Source: Pseudomonadota bacterium
GTDB lineage: Bacteria; Pseudomonadota; Alphaproteobacteria; Acetobacterales; Acetobacteraceae
DNA: 14,187 nt
Assembly: GCA_021808985.1 (NCBI GenBank)
Contig: JAKBAQ010000046.1
Location: forward strand, 1 to 14,187
Reading direction: 5' to 3'
Positions 7,732-13,346 of this stretch are shown one piece after another (position 1 is the first letter of the stretch; the number at the start of each line of letters is the position of its first letter). Under the pieces are notes generated by a model that had not been told where the DNA came from, made no database searches, and saw only the letters and a program-made list of their open reading frames with translations. The translations under genes and the position numbers were made by a program.

Positions 7732-9351
7732 ATGCCCGCACCCGCCCTGAAACGTGACGCCGGACGTATTGGGCTGTTGTTCGCGAGCCTGGGGGGGATG
7801 ATTGGCTCCGGCTGGCTTTTTGGGGCGATGAACGCGGCGAAGCTGGCGGGGCCGGCATCGCTGCTCGCCTGGGTGATAGGCGGCGTGGCGGTGCTGCTGC
7901 TGGCGTTCGTGTTCGCCGAGCTTTCCACCATGTTCCCGCAGCCGGGGGCGGTGATCGTGTTTCCCTATCTGTGCTTCGGCAGGCTGGCGGCGCAGGTGAT
8001 GAGCTGGGTGAATTTCCTCGCCTATATTTCGGTGCCGCCGGTCGAGGCGGTTTCAGTGATCAACTACTCCAATAATTTCATCCCCGGCCTCGTGAATCCG
8101 GCGAGCGGCATGCTCACCATGACGGGGGTGGCGGCGGCGGTGGCGCTGATGGCGCTGTTCCTCGGGCTCAACATGCTGGCGATCAGGCTCGTGCTGAAAA
8201 TCAACAACGCGATTACCTGGTGGAAGCTGCTGGTGCCGGCGGGGACCGTGGCGGCCTTGCTGCTCGTGCACATGCGGGCGCGCAATTTCACCCAGTTCGG
8301 CTTTGCCCCCACCGGCATGAACGGCGTGCTGGCGGCGGTTTCGGAGTCGGGGGTTGTGTTCGCCTATCTGGGGTTCCGGCAGGCGATAGAGCTGGCGGGG
8401 GAAACCTCCAACCCGGGCCGCAGCCTGCCCTTCGCCATCGTCGGCTCGGTGCTGCTGTGCATTCTGCTCTATTGCGGGCTGGAGGCCGCCTTTATCGGCG
8501 CGCTGACGCCGGCCGACCTGGCCGGGGGCTGGGCGAAGCTGAATTTCGCCGGGATCTCTGGCCCGTTCGCCGGGCTGGCGAGCGGGCTGGGGCTGACATG
8601 GCTCGCCGTCACCCTGTATGCGGATGCCGCGATTTCACCCGGGGGCACGGGGATTATTTACAATACCACGGCGGCGCGGGTGATATACGCCACCGCGGAA
8701 GCGGGATTCATGCCGCGGCTCTTCACCCAGGTTTCGGGCAATGGCGTGCCGGTGACCAGCCTGCTGCTGAATTTTTGCGCCGGGCTGCTGTTTTTGCTGC
8801 CCCTGCCCTCCTGGCGGCTGCTCGCGAGCTATATCTCGTCCATCGGCGTCATCGCCTACGGGATTGGCCCGCTGGTGCTGCTCAGCTTCCGCCAGACGCT
8901 GCCGGAGGGGCAGTACCGGCGCCCCTTCCGCCTGGGGATGGCCAGGATTTTCGCGCCGATGGCCTTCATCGTCGCGAATCTGGTGGTGTTCTGGGCGGGG
9001 GCGAATGTGACCAACCATCTGCTGGGCGGCCTGCTGCTGATATTCCTGGTCTATTGCGGCCAGCAGCTCGCCACGCGGGGGACGCTGCGCCATCTGGAAT
9101 GGCGCGGCGCCTGGTGGATGGGGCCTTATTTCGGCGGGTTGTGGCTGATTACCTTTCTCGGGCCGGCGCAGGGCACCGGCACGCTCTCAAACCTCGGGGG
9201 GACGGCGGTGATCAGCGTGTTCAGCCTTGGCATTATTCAGCTGGCGGCGCGCTGCGCGCAGAGCGACCCGCAAATGGCCAAGGCCAACTACATGCGCACC
9301 GACGGGCTGAGGATTCCCGCCGATGCTCACATGCCGATGGCGCGGCGGTAG
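7732..9351 (+). CDS. APC-family amino acid permease
   Basis: A 539-residue, very hydrophobic protein of the amino acid-polyamine-organocation superfamily, consistent with about 12 membrane spans. The first span carries the hallmark GGMIGSGWLFG near residues 17-27, where the helix unwinds to bind the amino group and carboxylate of the substrate; AAKLAGPASLLAWVIGG and ELSTMFPQPGA follow as in the family. Later segments include FRQAIELAGETSNPGRSLPFAI, typical of the span 6-7 region. It would import an amino acid with protons or sodium. The substrate is not readable, although the first-span sequence resembles aspartate/proton symporters such as B. subtilis YveA. It stands alone, divergent from pepF. 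Its last 25 bases overlap the end of the convergent gapR gene, and no terminator separates them. Confidence 0.88.
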   Translation: MPAPALKRDAGRIGLLFASLGGMIGSGWLFGAMNAAKLAGPASLLAWVIGGVAVLLLAFVFAELSTMFPQPGAVIVFPYLCFGRLAAQVMSWVNFLAYISVPPVEAVSVINYSNNFIPGLVNPASGMLTMTGVAAAVALMALFLGLNMLAIRLVLKINNAITWWKLLVPAGTVAALLLVHMRARNFTQFGFAPTGMNGVLAAVSESGVVFAYLGFRQAIELAGETSNPGRSLPFAIVGSVLLCILLYCGLEAAFIGALTPADLAGGWAKLNFAGISGPFAGLASGLGLTWLAVTLYADAAISPGGTGIIYNTTAARVIYATAEAGFMPRLFTQVSGNGVPVTSLLLNFCAGLLFLLPLPSWRLLASYISSIGVIAYGIGPLVLLSFRQTLPEGQYRRPFRLGMARIFAPMAFIVANLVVFWAGANVTNHLLGGLLLIFLVYCGQQLATRGTLRHLEWRGAWWMGPYFGGLWLITFLGPAQGTGTLSNLGGTAVISVFSLGIIQLAARCAQSDPQMAKANYMRTDGLRIPADAHMPMARR

Positions 9352-9587
9352 ACATCGAGCAGGGTTTCCTGCTCCTCGATCTCGGCGGGCTCCTGCTTGC
9401 GGATGCGGATGAGCTGGCGCAGCACCTTCACATCGAACCCGGCGGATTTCGCCTCGGAATAAATGTCCTTGATGTCAGAGCCGAGCGCCTTGCGCTCTTC
9501 CTCGAGCCGCTCGATCCGCTCAACGATGCTGCGCAGGCGCTCACCCGCGACATTGGTCGGTTTGTCTTCCGTTGCATCAAGCGCCAT
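9327..9587 (-). CDS. gapR: GapR-like nucleoid-associated DNA-binding protein (DUF2312)
   Basis: An 86-residue protein matching the DUF2312/GapR family of alphaproteobacteria (about 90 residues). Residues 13-49 form a charged helix (LRSIVERIERLEEERKALGS) that in Caulobacter GapR makes the coiled-coil dimer. The next part, KSAGFDVKVLRQLIRIRK at 47-64, is the conserved basic region that lines the DNA channel. It ends LLDVYRRAIGM. GapR clamps AT-rich, overtwisted DNA ahead of replication and transcription and stimulates topoisomerases. AAGGA about 6 bases before the ATG supports the start. It has a likely promoter of its own (9616-9644). Its 3' end overlaps the permease gene tail to tail by 25 bases. 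Confidence 0.93.
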   Translation of the reverse strand: MALDATEDKPTNVAGERLRSIVERIERLEEERKALGSDIKDIYSEAKSAGFDVKVLRQLIRIRKQEPAEIEEQETLLDVYRRAIGM

Positions 9588-9615
9588 GGTCTGTCCTTCT
9601 CAATCGGGAGGGCGG

Positions 9616-9644
9616 GGATAGAGGGTTAGGACACCCAGCGTCAA
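9616..9644 (-). promoter_or_regulatory. Predicted promoter of gapR
   Basis: Read leftward, TTGACG (9644-9639) and CTATCC (9621-9616) are separated by exactly 17 bases, close to the alphaproteobacterial housekeeping pattern CTTGAC-N17-CTATAT. The start of transcription would fall near 9609, about 20 bases before the gapR ATG and just upstream of its AAGGA. The -35 element overlaps the TGA stop codon of the DUF1244 gene. Confidence 0.5.
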
Positions 9645-9961
9645 TGCCCCTGCGCGCCGCTCTGCCGGGCGGCGAAGGCGGCCTCGGCTTGCGGGCTGGC
9701 GGGTTTCTGGTGCAGCGCCTGCCATTCCTTGTAGGGCATGCCGTAAATAATTTCGCGGGCGGCGGGGTCGGAGAGGGTGATGCCCTGGGCCTGCGCGGCC
9801 TCGCGGTACCAGCGCGAGAGGCAGTTGCGGCAGAAGCCGGCGAGGTTCATCAGATCTATGTTCTGCACCTGCGGGTTGGCGCGCAGGTGGGCGAGCAGGG
9901 CGCGGAAGGCGGCGGCTTCGAGTTTTTCGGTCTCGGCGGGGGGGATGGGCGGTTGGCTCAT
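9641..9961 (-). CDS. DUF1244 family protein
   Basis: A 106-residue protein that I recognise as the DUF1244 family, small all-helical proteins common in alpha- and gammaproteobacteria, with no established function. The signature is NIDLMNLAGFCRNCLSRWY at 34-52, with Cys-x-x-Cys, followed by AREIIYGMPYKEW at 68-80. The two cysteines could bind metal or form a disulfide. The ATG at 9961 is chosen because AGGAG lies 7 bases upstream and the family fold begins soon after (EKLEAAAFRALLAHL). The frame stays open much further upstream, but that stretch is antisense to the glycerate kinase gene. It is followed after 53 bases by gapR on the same strand and lies only 26 bases from the divergent glycerate kinase start. 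Confidence 0.88.
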   Translation of the reverse strand: MSQPPIPPAETEKLEAAAFRALLAHLRANPQVQNIDLMNLAGFCRNCLSRWYREAAQAQGITLSDPAAREIIYGMPYKEWQALHQKPASPQAEAAFAARQSGAQGH

Positions 9962-9981
9962 GCTGAGGCTCCTGGCATAGT
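9953..9981 (+). promoter_or_regulatory. Candidate promoter of the glycerate kinase-pyruvate kinase operon
   Basis: TTGGCT (9953-9958) and CATAGT (9976-9981) are 17 bases apart. Transcription from this promoter would begin at about 9988, which is the first base of the GTG start codon. The -35 lies inside the opposite-strand DUF1244 gene. The match to consensus is moderate, but the exact spacing to the start codon and the lack of a ribosome site there make it noteworthy. Confidence 0.35.
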
Positions 9982-9987
9982 GGCGTC

Positions 9988-11106
9988 GTGGAGCATGATA
10001 CCGCCAATCGTCTGCGCGCGATATTCCAGGCGGCGGTGGCCGCCGCGAATCCGGCGGTGTGCGTGCCGGCGAATCTGCCGCCGCCGGGCGGGGGGCGCAA
10101 TGTGGTGATCGGCGCGGGGAAGGCCGCGGCGGCGATGGCGGCGGCGCTGGAGAATGCCTGGCCGGAGAGCGTGGCGGTGGAGGGCGTGGTGGTGACCCGC
10201 TACGGCCATGCGGCGCCGACACGCAAGATAAGGGTTTTGCAGGCGGCGCACCCGGTGCCTGACGCGGCGAGCGAGGCGGCGGCGCGCGAGATAATGGCCG
10301 CGGTGCGGGGGCTGGGGCCGCGCGACCAGGTGATTGCGCTGATTTCGGGCGGGGCTTCGGCGCTGATGGCGCTGCCGGCGCCGGGGCTGCGGCTGGAGGA
10401 CAAGATTCTGGTGAACAAGGCGCTGCTGGCCTCCGGCGCGCCGATTGGGACGATGAACCGGATCCGCCGGCAGCTCTCGGCGGTGAAGGGCGGCAAGCTG
10501 GCCGCCGCCTGCGCGCCGGCCAGGCTTGTGACGCTGGCGATCTCGGATGTGCCGGGGGATGATCCGGCTGTTATCGGCTCGGGGCCGACATGGGTGGAGG
10601 GGGCGGATTTCCGGCTGGTCGCGACGCCGATGATGGCCTTGCGGGCGGCGGCGGCGGCCTGCGGCATGAAGGCGGAGATATTGGGCGACGCGCTGGAGGG
10701 CGAGGCGGCGGTGCTTGGGCGCGAGATGGCGGCGCGGGCCCTGGCGGCGCGCGGGCCGGTGCTGCTGCTCTCGGGCGGGGAGACGAGCGTGACGCTGGGG
10801 GCGGGCAAGACCGGGCGCGGCGGGCGCAACATGGAGTTTCTGCTGAGCATGGCGATTGCCCTGGACGGGGCGGCGCATATTTTCGCGCTGGCCGGGGATT
10901 CCGATGGGATTGACGGCACCGAGGAGGCGGCGGGGGCGATGATCGGCCCCGATACGCTGGCCCGCGCGCGCGGGCTGGGGCTGGATGCGGCGGCGCTGCT
11001 GGCGGCGCACGACAGTTACGGTTTTTTCAGGCCGCTCGGGGATTTGCTCATCACCGGGCCGACTTTGACAAATGTCAACGATATTCGCGCTGTAATGATT
11101 CTATGA
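9988..11106 (+). CDS. Glycerate 2-kinase (MOFRL/TtuD family)
   Basis: A 372-residue class II glycerate kinase, somewhat short for the family (often about 400-430). Motifs: GAGKAAAAMA at 42-51; ALISGGASALM at 117-127; MNRIRRQLSAVKGGKLA at 156-172; ISDVPGDDPAVIGSGPT at 185-201; then the C-terminal MOFRL part with SGGETSVTL (262-270), GRGGRNMEF (276-284), GDSDGIDGTEEAAGA (303-317) and GPTLTNVNDI (357-366). It phosphorylates D-glycerate with ATP, in this family giving 2-phosphoglycerate; older literature calls relatives hydroxypyruvate reductase TtuD. The GTG at 9988 is the only start candidate after an in-frame TGA at 9964-9966, and no Shine-Dalgarno precedes it. Pyruvate kinase begins 7 bases after its stop, the same order as Agrobacterium ttuD-ttuE, so the two act around the PEP end of glycolysis. 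Confidence 0.9.
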   Translation: MEHDTANRLRAIFQAAVAAANPAVCVPANLPPPGGGRNVVIGAGKAAAAMAAALENAWPESVAVEGVVVTRYGHAAPTRKIRVLQAAHPVPDAASEAAAREIMAAVRGLGPRDQVIALISGGASALMALPAPGLRLEDKILVNKALLASGAPIGTMNRIRRQLSAVKGGKLAAACAPARLVTLAISDVPGDDPAVIGSGPTWVEGADFRLVATPMMALRAAAAACGMKAEILGDALEGEAAVLGREMAARALAARGPVLLLSGGETSVTLGAGKTGRGGRNMEFLLSMAIALDGAAHIFALAGDSDGIDGTEEAAGAMIGPDTLARARGLGLDAAALLAAHDSYGFFRPLGDLLITGPTLTNVNDIRAVMIL

Positions 11107-11113
11107 GGTACAT

Positions 11114-12538
11114 ATGACCGAACGCCTGCGCCGCCACCGCCGGACCAAGATCATCGCGACATTGGGGCCGGCGAGCGCCAGCCCGGAAATGCTGGCGCAG
11201 CTGTTCGCCGCCGGGGCGGATGTGTTCCGGCTGAATTTTTCCCACGGGAGCCATGCCGACCATGCGGCGCGGATCGGGATGATCCGGGCGCTGGAGAAGA
11301 AGTTTGGCCGGCCCATCGGGATTCTGGCAGATGTGCAGGGGCCGAAGCTGCGGGTGGGGCAGTTTCAGTCCGGCCGGGTGAGCCTGCAGGCGGGGCAGCA
11401 ATTCACGCTCGATTTGAACGCGGCGCCGGGGGATACGCGGCGGGTGTGCCTGCCGCATCCGGAAATTCTCGGGGCGGCGGAGATCGGCTCGATGCTGCTG
11501 CTGGATGACGGCAAGCTGCGGCTGCGGGTGCTGCGCAAGCGCGAGGACCATCTGCTGACCGAGGTGCTGAACGGGGGCGTGCTCTCCGACCGCAAGGGGG
11601 TGAACATTCCCGATGTGGTGCTGCCGATTCCGGCGCTGACGGCCAAGGATATCGCGGATTTGAACTTCGTGCTGCCGCTGGGGATCGATTATATCGGCCT
11701 CTCCTTCGTGCAGCGGCCGGAGGATGTGGCGCAGGCGAAAATGCTGGCGGGCGGGCGGGCGATGGTGATGGCCAAGCTGGAAAAGCCGCAGGCGCTGGAA
11801 AACCTGGAGGAAATTCTGCGGCTGGCGGATGCGGTGATGGTGGCGCGCGGCGATTTGGGGGTGGAGCTGCCGCCCGAGGATGTGCCGATCGCGCAGAAGC
11901 GGATTATCCGCGCGGCGCAGCAGCGGGGGATGCCGGTGGTGGTGGCGACGCAGATGCTGGAGAGCATGATCTCGGCCCCGGCGCCGACGCGCGCGGAGGC
12001 CTCGGACGTGGCGAGCGCCGTGTATGACGGGGCGGATGCGGTGATGCTCTCCGCCGAGTCGGCCGCGGGGCAGTATCCGCGCGAGGCGGTGAACATGATG
12101 GACCGGATTATCGCGCGGGTGGAACGCGATGCGGACTGGCGGCGCGGGATCGACGCGAAGCGGCCGGCGCCGGAGAGATCATCCGCCGATGCGATTGCGG
12201 CGGCGGCGGTGCAGGTGGCGCACACCATCGGCGCGCAGGCGATTGTGGCGCTGACGGAATCCGGCTCCACCGCGCTGCGGGTGGCGCGCGAGAAGCCGGA
12301 CTGCCCGGTGCTGGGGCTGACCACCACGACCCATGTGGCGCGGCGGCTGGCATTGGTGTGGGGGGTGCACGCGGCCATGGCCGTGCAGGTGCACTCCATG
12401 AGCGAGGCGGTGGCGCAGGCGGTGAAGATTACCCGGCTGGAGGGATTCGCGAAAAAGGGCGAGGAGATTGTGGTGGTGGCGGGGGTGCCGTTCGGGCAGC
12501 CGGGAACGACCAACGCGCTGCGGGTGGTGGGGCTTTAG
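11114..12538 (+). CDS. pyk: Pyruvate kinase
   Basis: A 474-residue pyruvate kinase, standard length. It converts PEP and ADP to pyruvate and ATP in the cytosol. Motifs: TKIIATLGPAS (11-21); R39 and NFSHG (41-45) at the active site; DVQGPKLR (73-80); the catalytic lysine region MVMAKLEKPQ (217-226, K221); MVARGDLGVELP (242-253) binding the metal with E222/D247-type residues; and TQMLESM (279-285). The C-terminal effector domain has TESGSTALRV near 381-390, more like the ribose-5-phosphate/AMP-activated PykA type than the fructose-bisphosphate PykF type (inference). The start ATG follows the glycerate kinase stop by 7 bases, and the GAGG that overlaps that stop is the likely ribosome site, so translation is probably coupled. 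No clear intrinsic terminator follows. Confidence 0.97.
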   Translation: MTERLRRHRRTKIIATLGPASASPEMLAQLFAAGADVFRLNFSHGSHADHAARIGMIRALEKKFGRPIGILADVQGPKLRVGQFQSGRVSLQAGQQFTLDLNAAPGDTRRVCLPHPEILGAAEIGSMLLLDDGKLRLRVLRKREDHLLTEVLNGGVLSDRKGVNIPDVVLPIPALTAKDIADLNFVLPLGIDYIGLSFVQRPEDVAQAKMLAGGRAMVMAKLEKPQALENLEEILRLADAVMVARGDLGVELPPEDVPIAQKRIIRAAQQRGMPVVVATQMLESMISAPAPTRAEASDVASAVYDGADAVMLSAESAAGQYPREAVNMMDRIIARVERDADWRRGIDAKRPAPERSSADAIAAAAVQVAHTIGAQAIVALTESGSTALRVAREKPDCPVLGLTTTTHVARRLALVWGVHAAMAVQVHSMSEAVAQAVKITRLEGFAKKGEEIVVVAGVPFGQPGTTNALRVVGL

Positions 12539-12564
12539 GGGCGTATTACAAATTCATCACGGAC

Positions 12565-12581
12565 ATTAAAAATGTTTTAAT
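12565..12581. other. AT-rich perfect inverted repeat after pyk
   Basis: ATTAAAA (12565-12571) and TTTTAAT (12575-12581) are perfect complements around ATG. It is AT-rich in GC-rich surroundings, in the 162 bases between pyk and the lipoprotein gene. With no GC stem it is unlikely to be an intrinsic terminator; it could be an operator or an AT-rich site of the kind GapR-like proteins prefer. Confidence 0.3.
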
Positions 12582-12618
12582 ATGAGGATATTGACGGGCG
12601 TATCGGGTATGATTCCCG

Positions 12619-12640
12619 CCTTGGCGGCACCAAGGTTTCT
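12619..12640 (+). other. Weak hairpin with short T-rich tail after pyk
   Basis: CCTTGG (12619-12624) pairs with CCAAGG (12630-12635) around a 5-base loop and is followed by TTTCT. This is the only terminator-like structure downstream of pyk, but its stem is short. It overlaps the -35 of the candidate lipoprotein promoter, so it may have no terminator role. Confidence 0.3.
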
Positions 12641-12649
12641 CTGTATTAA
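12621..12649 (+). promoter_or_regulatory. Candidate promoter of the lipoprotein gene
   Basis: TTGGCG (12621-12626) and TATTAA (12644-12649) are 17 bases apart. Transcription would begin near 12656, which lies past the upstream GTG at 12653 and so favours a lipoprotein start further down. The match is moderate. Confidence 0.35.
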
Positions 12650-12679
12650 TGTGTGGAACATTATTTTCACGCGAATTTG

Positions 12680-12684
12680 AAGGA
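12680..12684 (+). promoter_or_regulatory. Ribosome binding site near the lipoprotein start
   Basis: AAGGA lies 7 bases before an in-frame TTG (12692) and 16 bases before the ATG (12701). The spacing fits the TTG better. Both give the same lipoprotein apart from three N-terminal residues. Confidence 0.4.
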
Positions 12685-12700
12685 TTGGACATTGTATTCA

Positions 12701-13276
12701 ATGCGGACAGCCTCGGTTGCGGGCACAACGGGTATGGTGGTCGGCCTGGCGATGCTGACGCTGGCGGGCTGCTCAAAACCGGGGCCGGTGGCCGCGGTGG
12801 AGGCGCCGCCGCCGCCGCCAGTGGGGCATATTTACCCGACCATGGTGGCGATGCCGCAGGGCAGCGCGCGCGTGCGGATGAGCCAGACGCAGCGGGCGGC
12901 GTATCAGCAGGCTTTCAATGTCATCGGGTTGAAGTCCGCCTTGATGGTGGGGGCGCTCACCTGTGACCAGAGGCGGCAATATGATGTGTTCATGACCACC
13001 TTTCAGCCGCATATTCTGGCTGAGCAGCATGTGATGGACAGCTATTTCCGCCGCATGAACGGGTGGGCGGGGCAAAGCCGGGAAGATGATTTCGTGACGC
13101 TGATGGCGAATAACCAGTCAGTCAGCGCGCAGGCGCAGGGGGCTGATTTTTGCCTGAACACCAGCGCCGAGTTTACCGCCGTGCTGGCGCTGCGCAATAC
13201 GCGGGAGCTGGATAGCTTCGCCTCCACCATGACGCCGCAGGCGCCGACCACGGTGGCCTCCACCAGCGCGCCCTGA
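12701..13276 (+). CDS. Predicted outer-membrane lipoprotein of unknown function
   Basis: A 191-residue protein I cannot assign to a named family. Residues 1-24 form a lipoprotein signal: MRTASVAG, a hydrophobic stretch, then the lipobox LAGC with Cys24 as the lipidation site. Ser at +2 (no Asp) predicts sorting to the outer membrane. Residues 28-42 are a Pro/Ala linker with a run of five prolines. The body is mostly helical, with ALTCDQRRQYDVFMTTFQPHI near 85-105 and QGADFCLN near 147-153; Cys88 and Cys151 could form a periplasmic disulfide. The tail is Thr/Ser/Ala-rich and disordered. The frame is open back to a GTG at 12653, and a TTG at 12692 has the best-spaced ribosome site; I chose the ATG as the most standard start. 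It stands alone between pyk and a bidirectional terminator. Confidence 0.75.
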   Translation: MRTASVAGTTGMVVGLAMLTLAGCSKPGPVAAVEAPPPPPVGHIYPTMVAMPQGSARVRMSQTQRAAYQQAFNVIGLKSALMVGALTCDQRRQYDVFMTTFQPHILAEQHVMDSYFRRMNGWAGQSREDDFVTLMANNQSVSAQAQGADFCLNTSAEFTAVLALRNTRELDSFASTMTPQAPTTVASTSAP

Positions 13277-13296
13277 AGCGGGGCGGCAGCGGATTC

Positions 13297-13328
13297 AAAA
13301 ACCCCGGCGGTTGCCCGCCGGGGTTTTT
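13297..13328. terminator. Perfect bidirectional intrinsic terminator
   Basis: AAAAACCCCGGCGG (13297-13310) pairs without mismatch with CCGCCGGGGTTTTT (13315-13328) around the loop TTGC. It lies between the convergent lipoprotein gene (stop 20 bases to the left) and the OmpA-family gene (stop 18 bases to the right), and can serve both. Confidence 0.95.
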
Positions 13329-13346
13329 GTTTGGGCTATGCCTCGG

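Noticed and set aside
7709..7736. Repeated CACCATGCC (7709-7717 and 7728-7736) at the permease start
   Set aside because: A 9-base repeat; the first ATG is out of frame and lacks a ribosome site, so it is probably chance.
8220..9629. Rightward 469-codon frame overlapping the permease and gapR
   Set aside because: Arg/Gly/Ala-rich frame-shifted reading of the permease gene continuing antisense to gapR; no domain.
9962..10222. Longer N-terminus for the DUF1244 gene
   Set aside because: The extension is Pro/Ser/Arg-rich antisense of glycerate kinase; ATG 9961 has AGGAG at good spacing and starts the family fold.
9958..11010. Leftward 350-codon frame opposite glycerate kinase
   Set aside because: Arg/Pro/His-rich antisense frame; the sense strand has all MOFRL glycerate kinase motifs.
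12591..12613. TTGACG followed by TATGAT as a promoter after pyk
   Set aside because: The hexamers are only 11 bases apart, too close for a sigma-70-type promoter.
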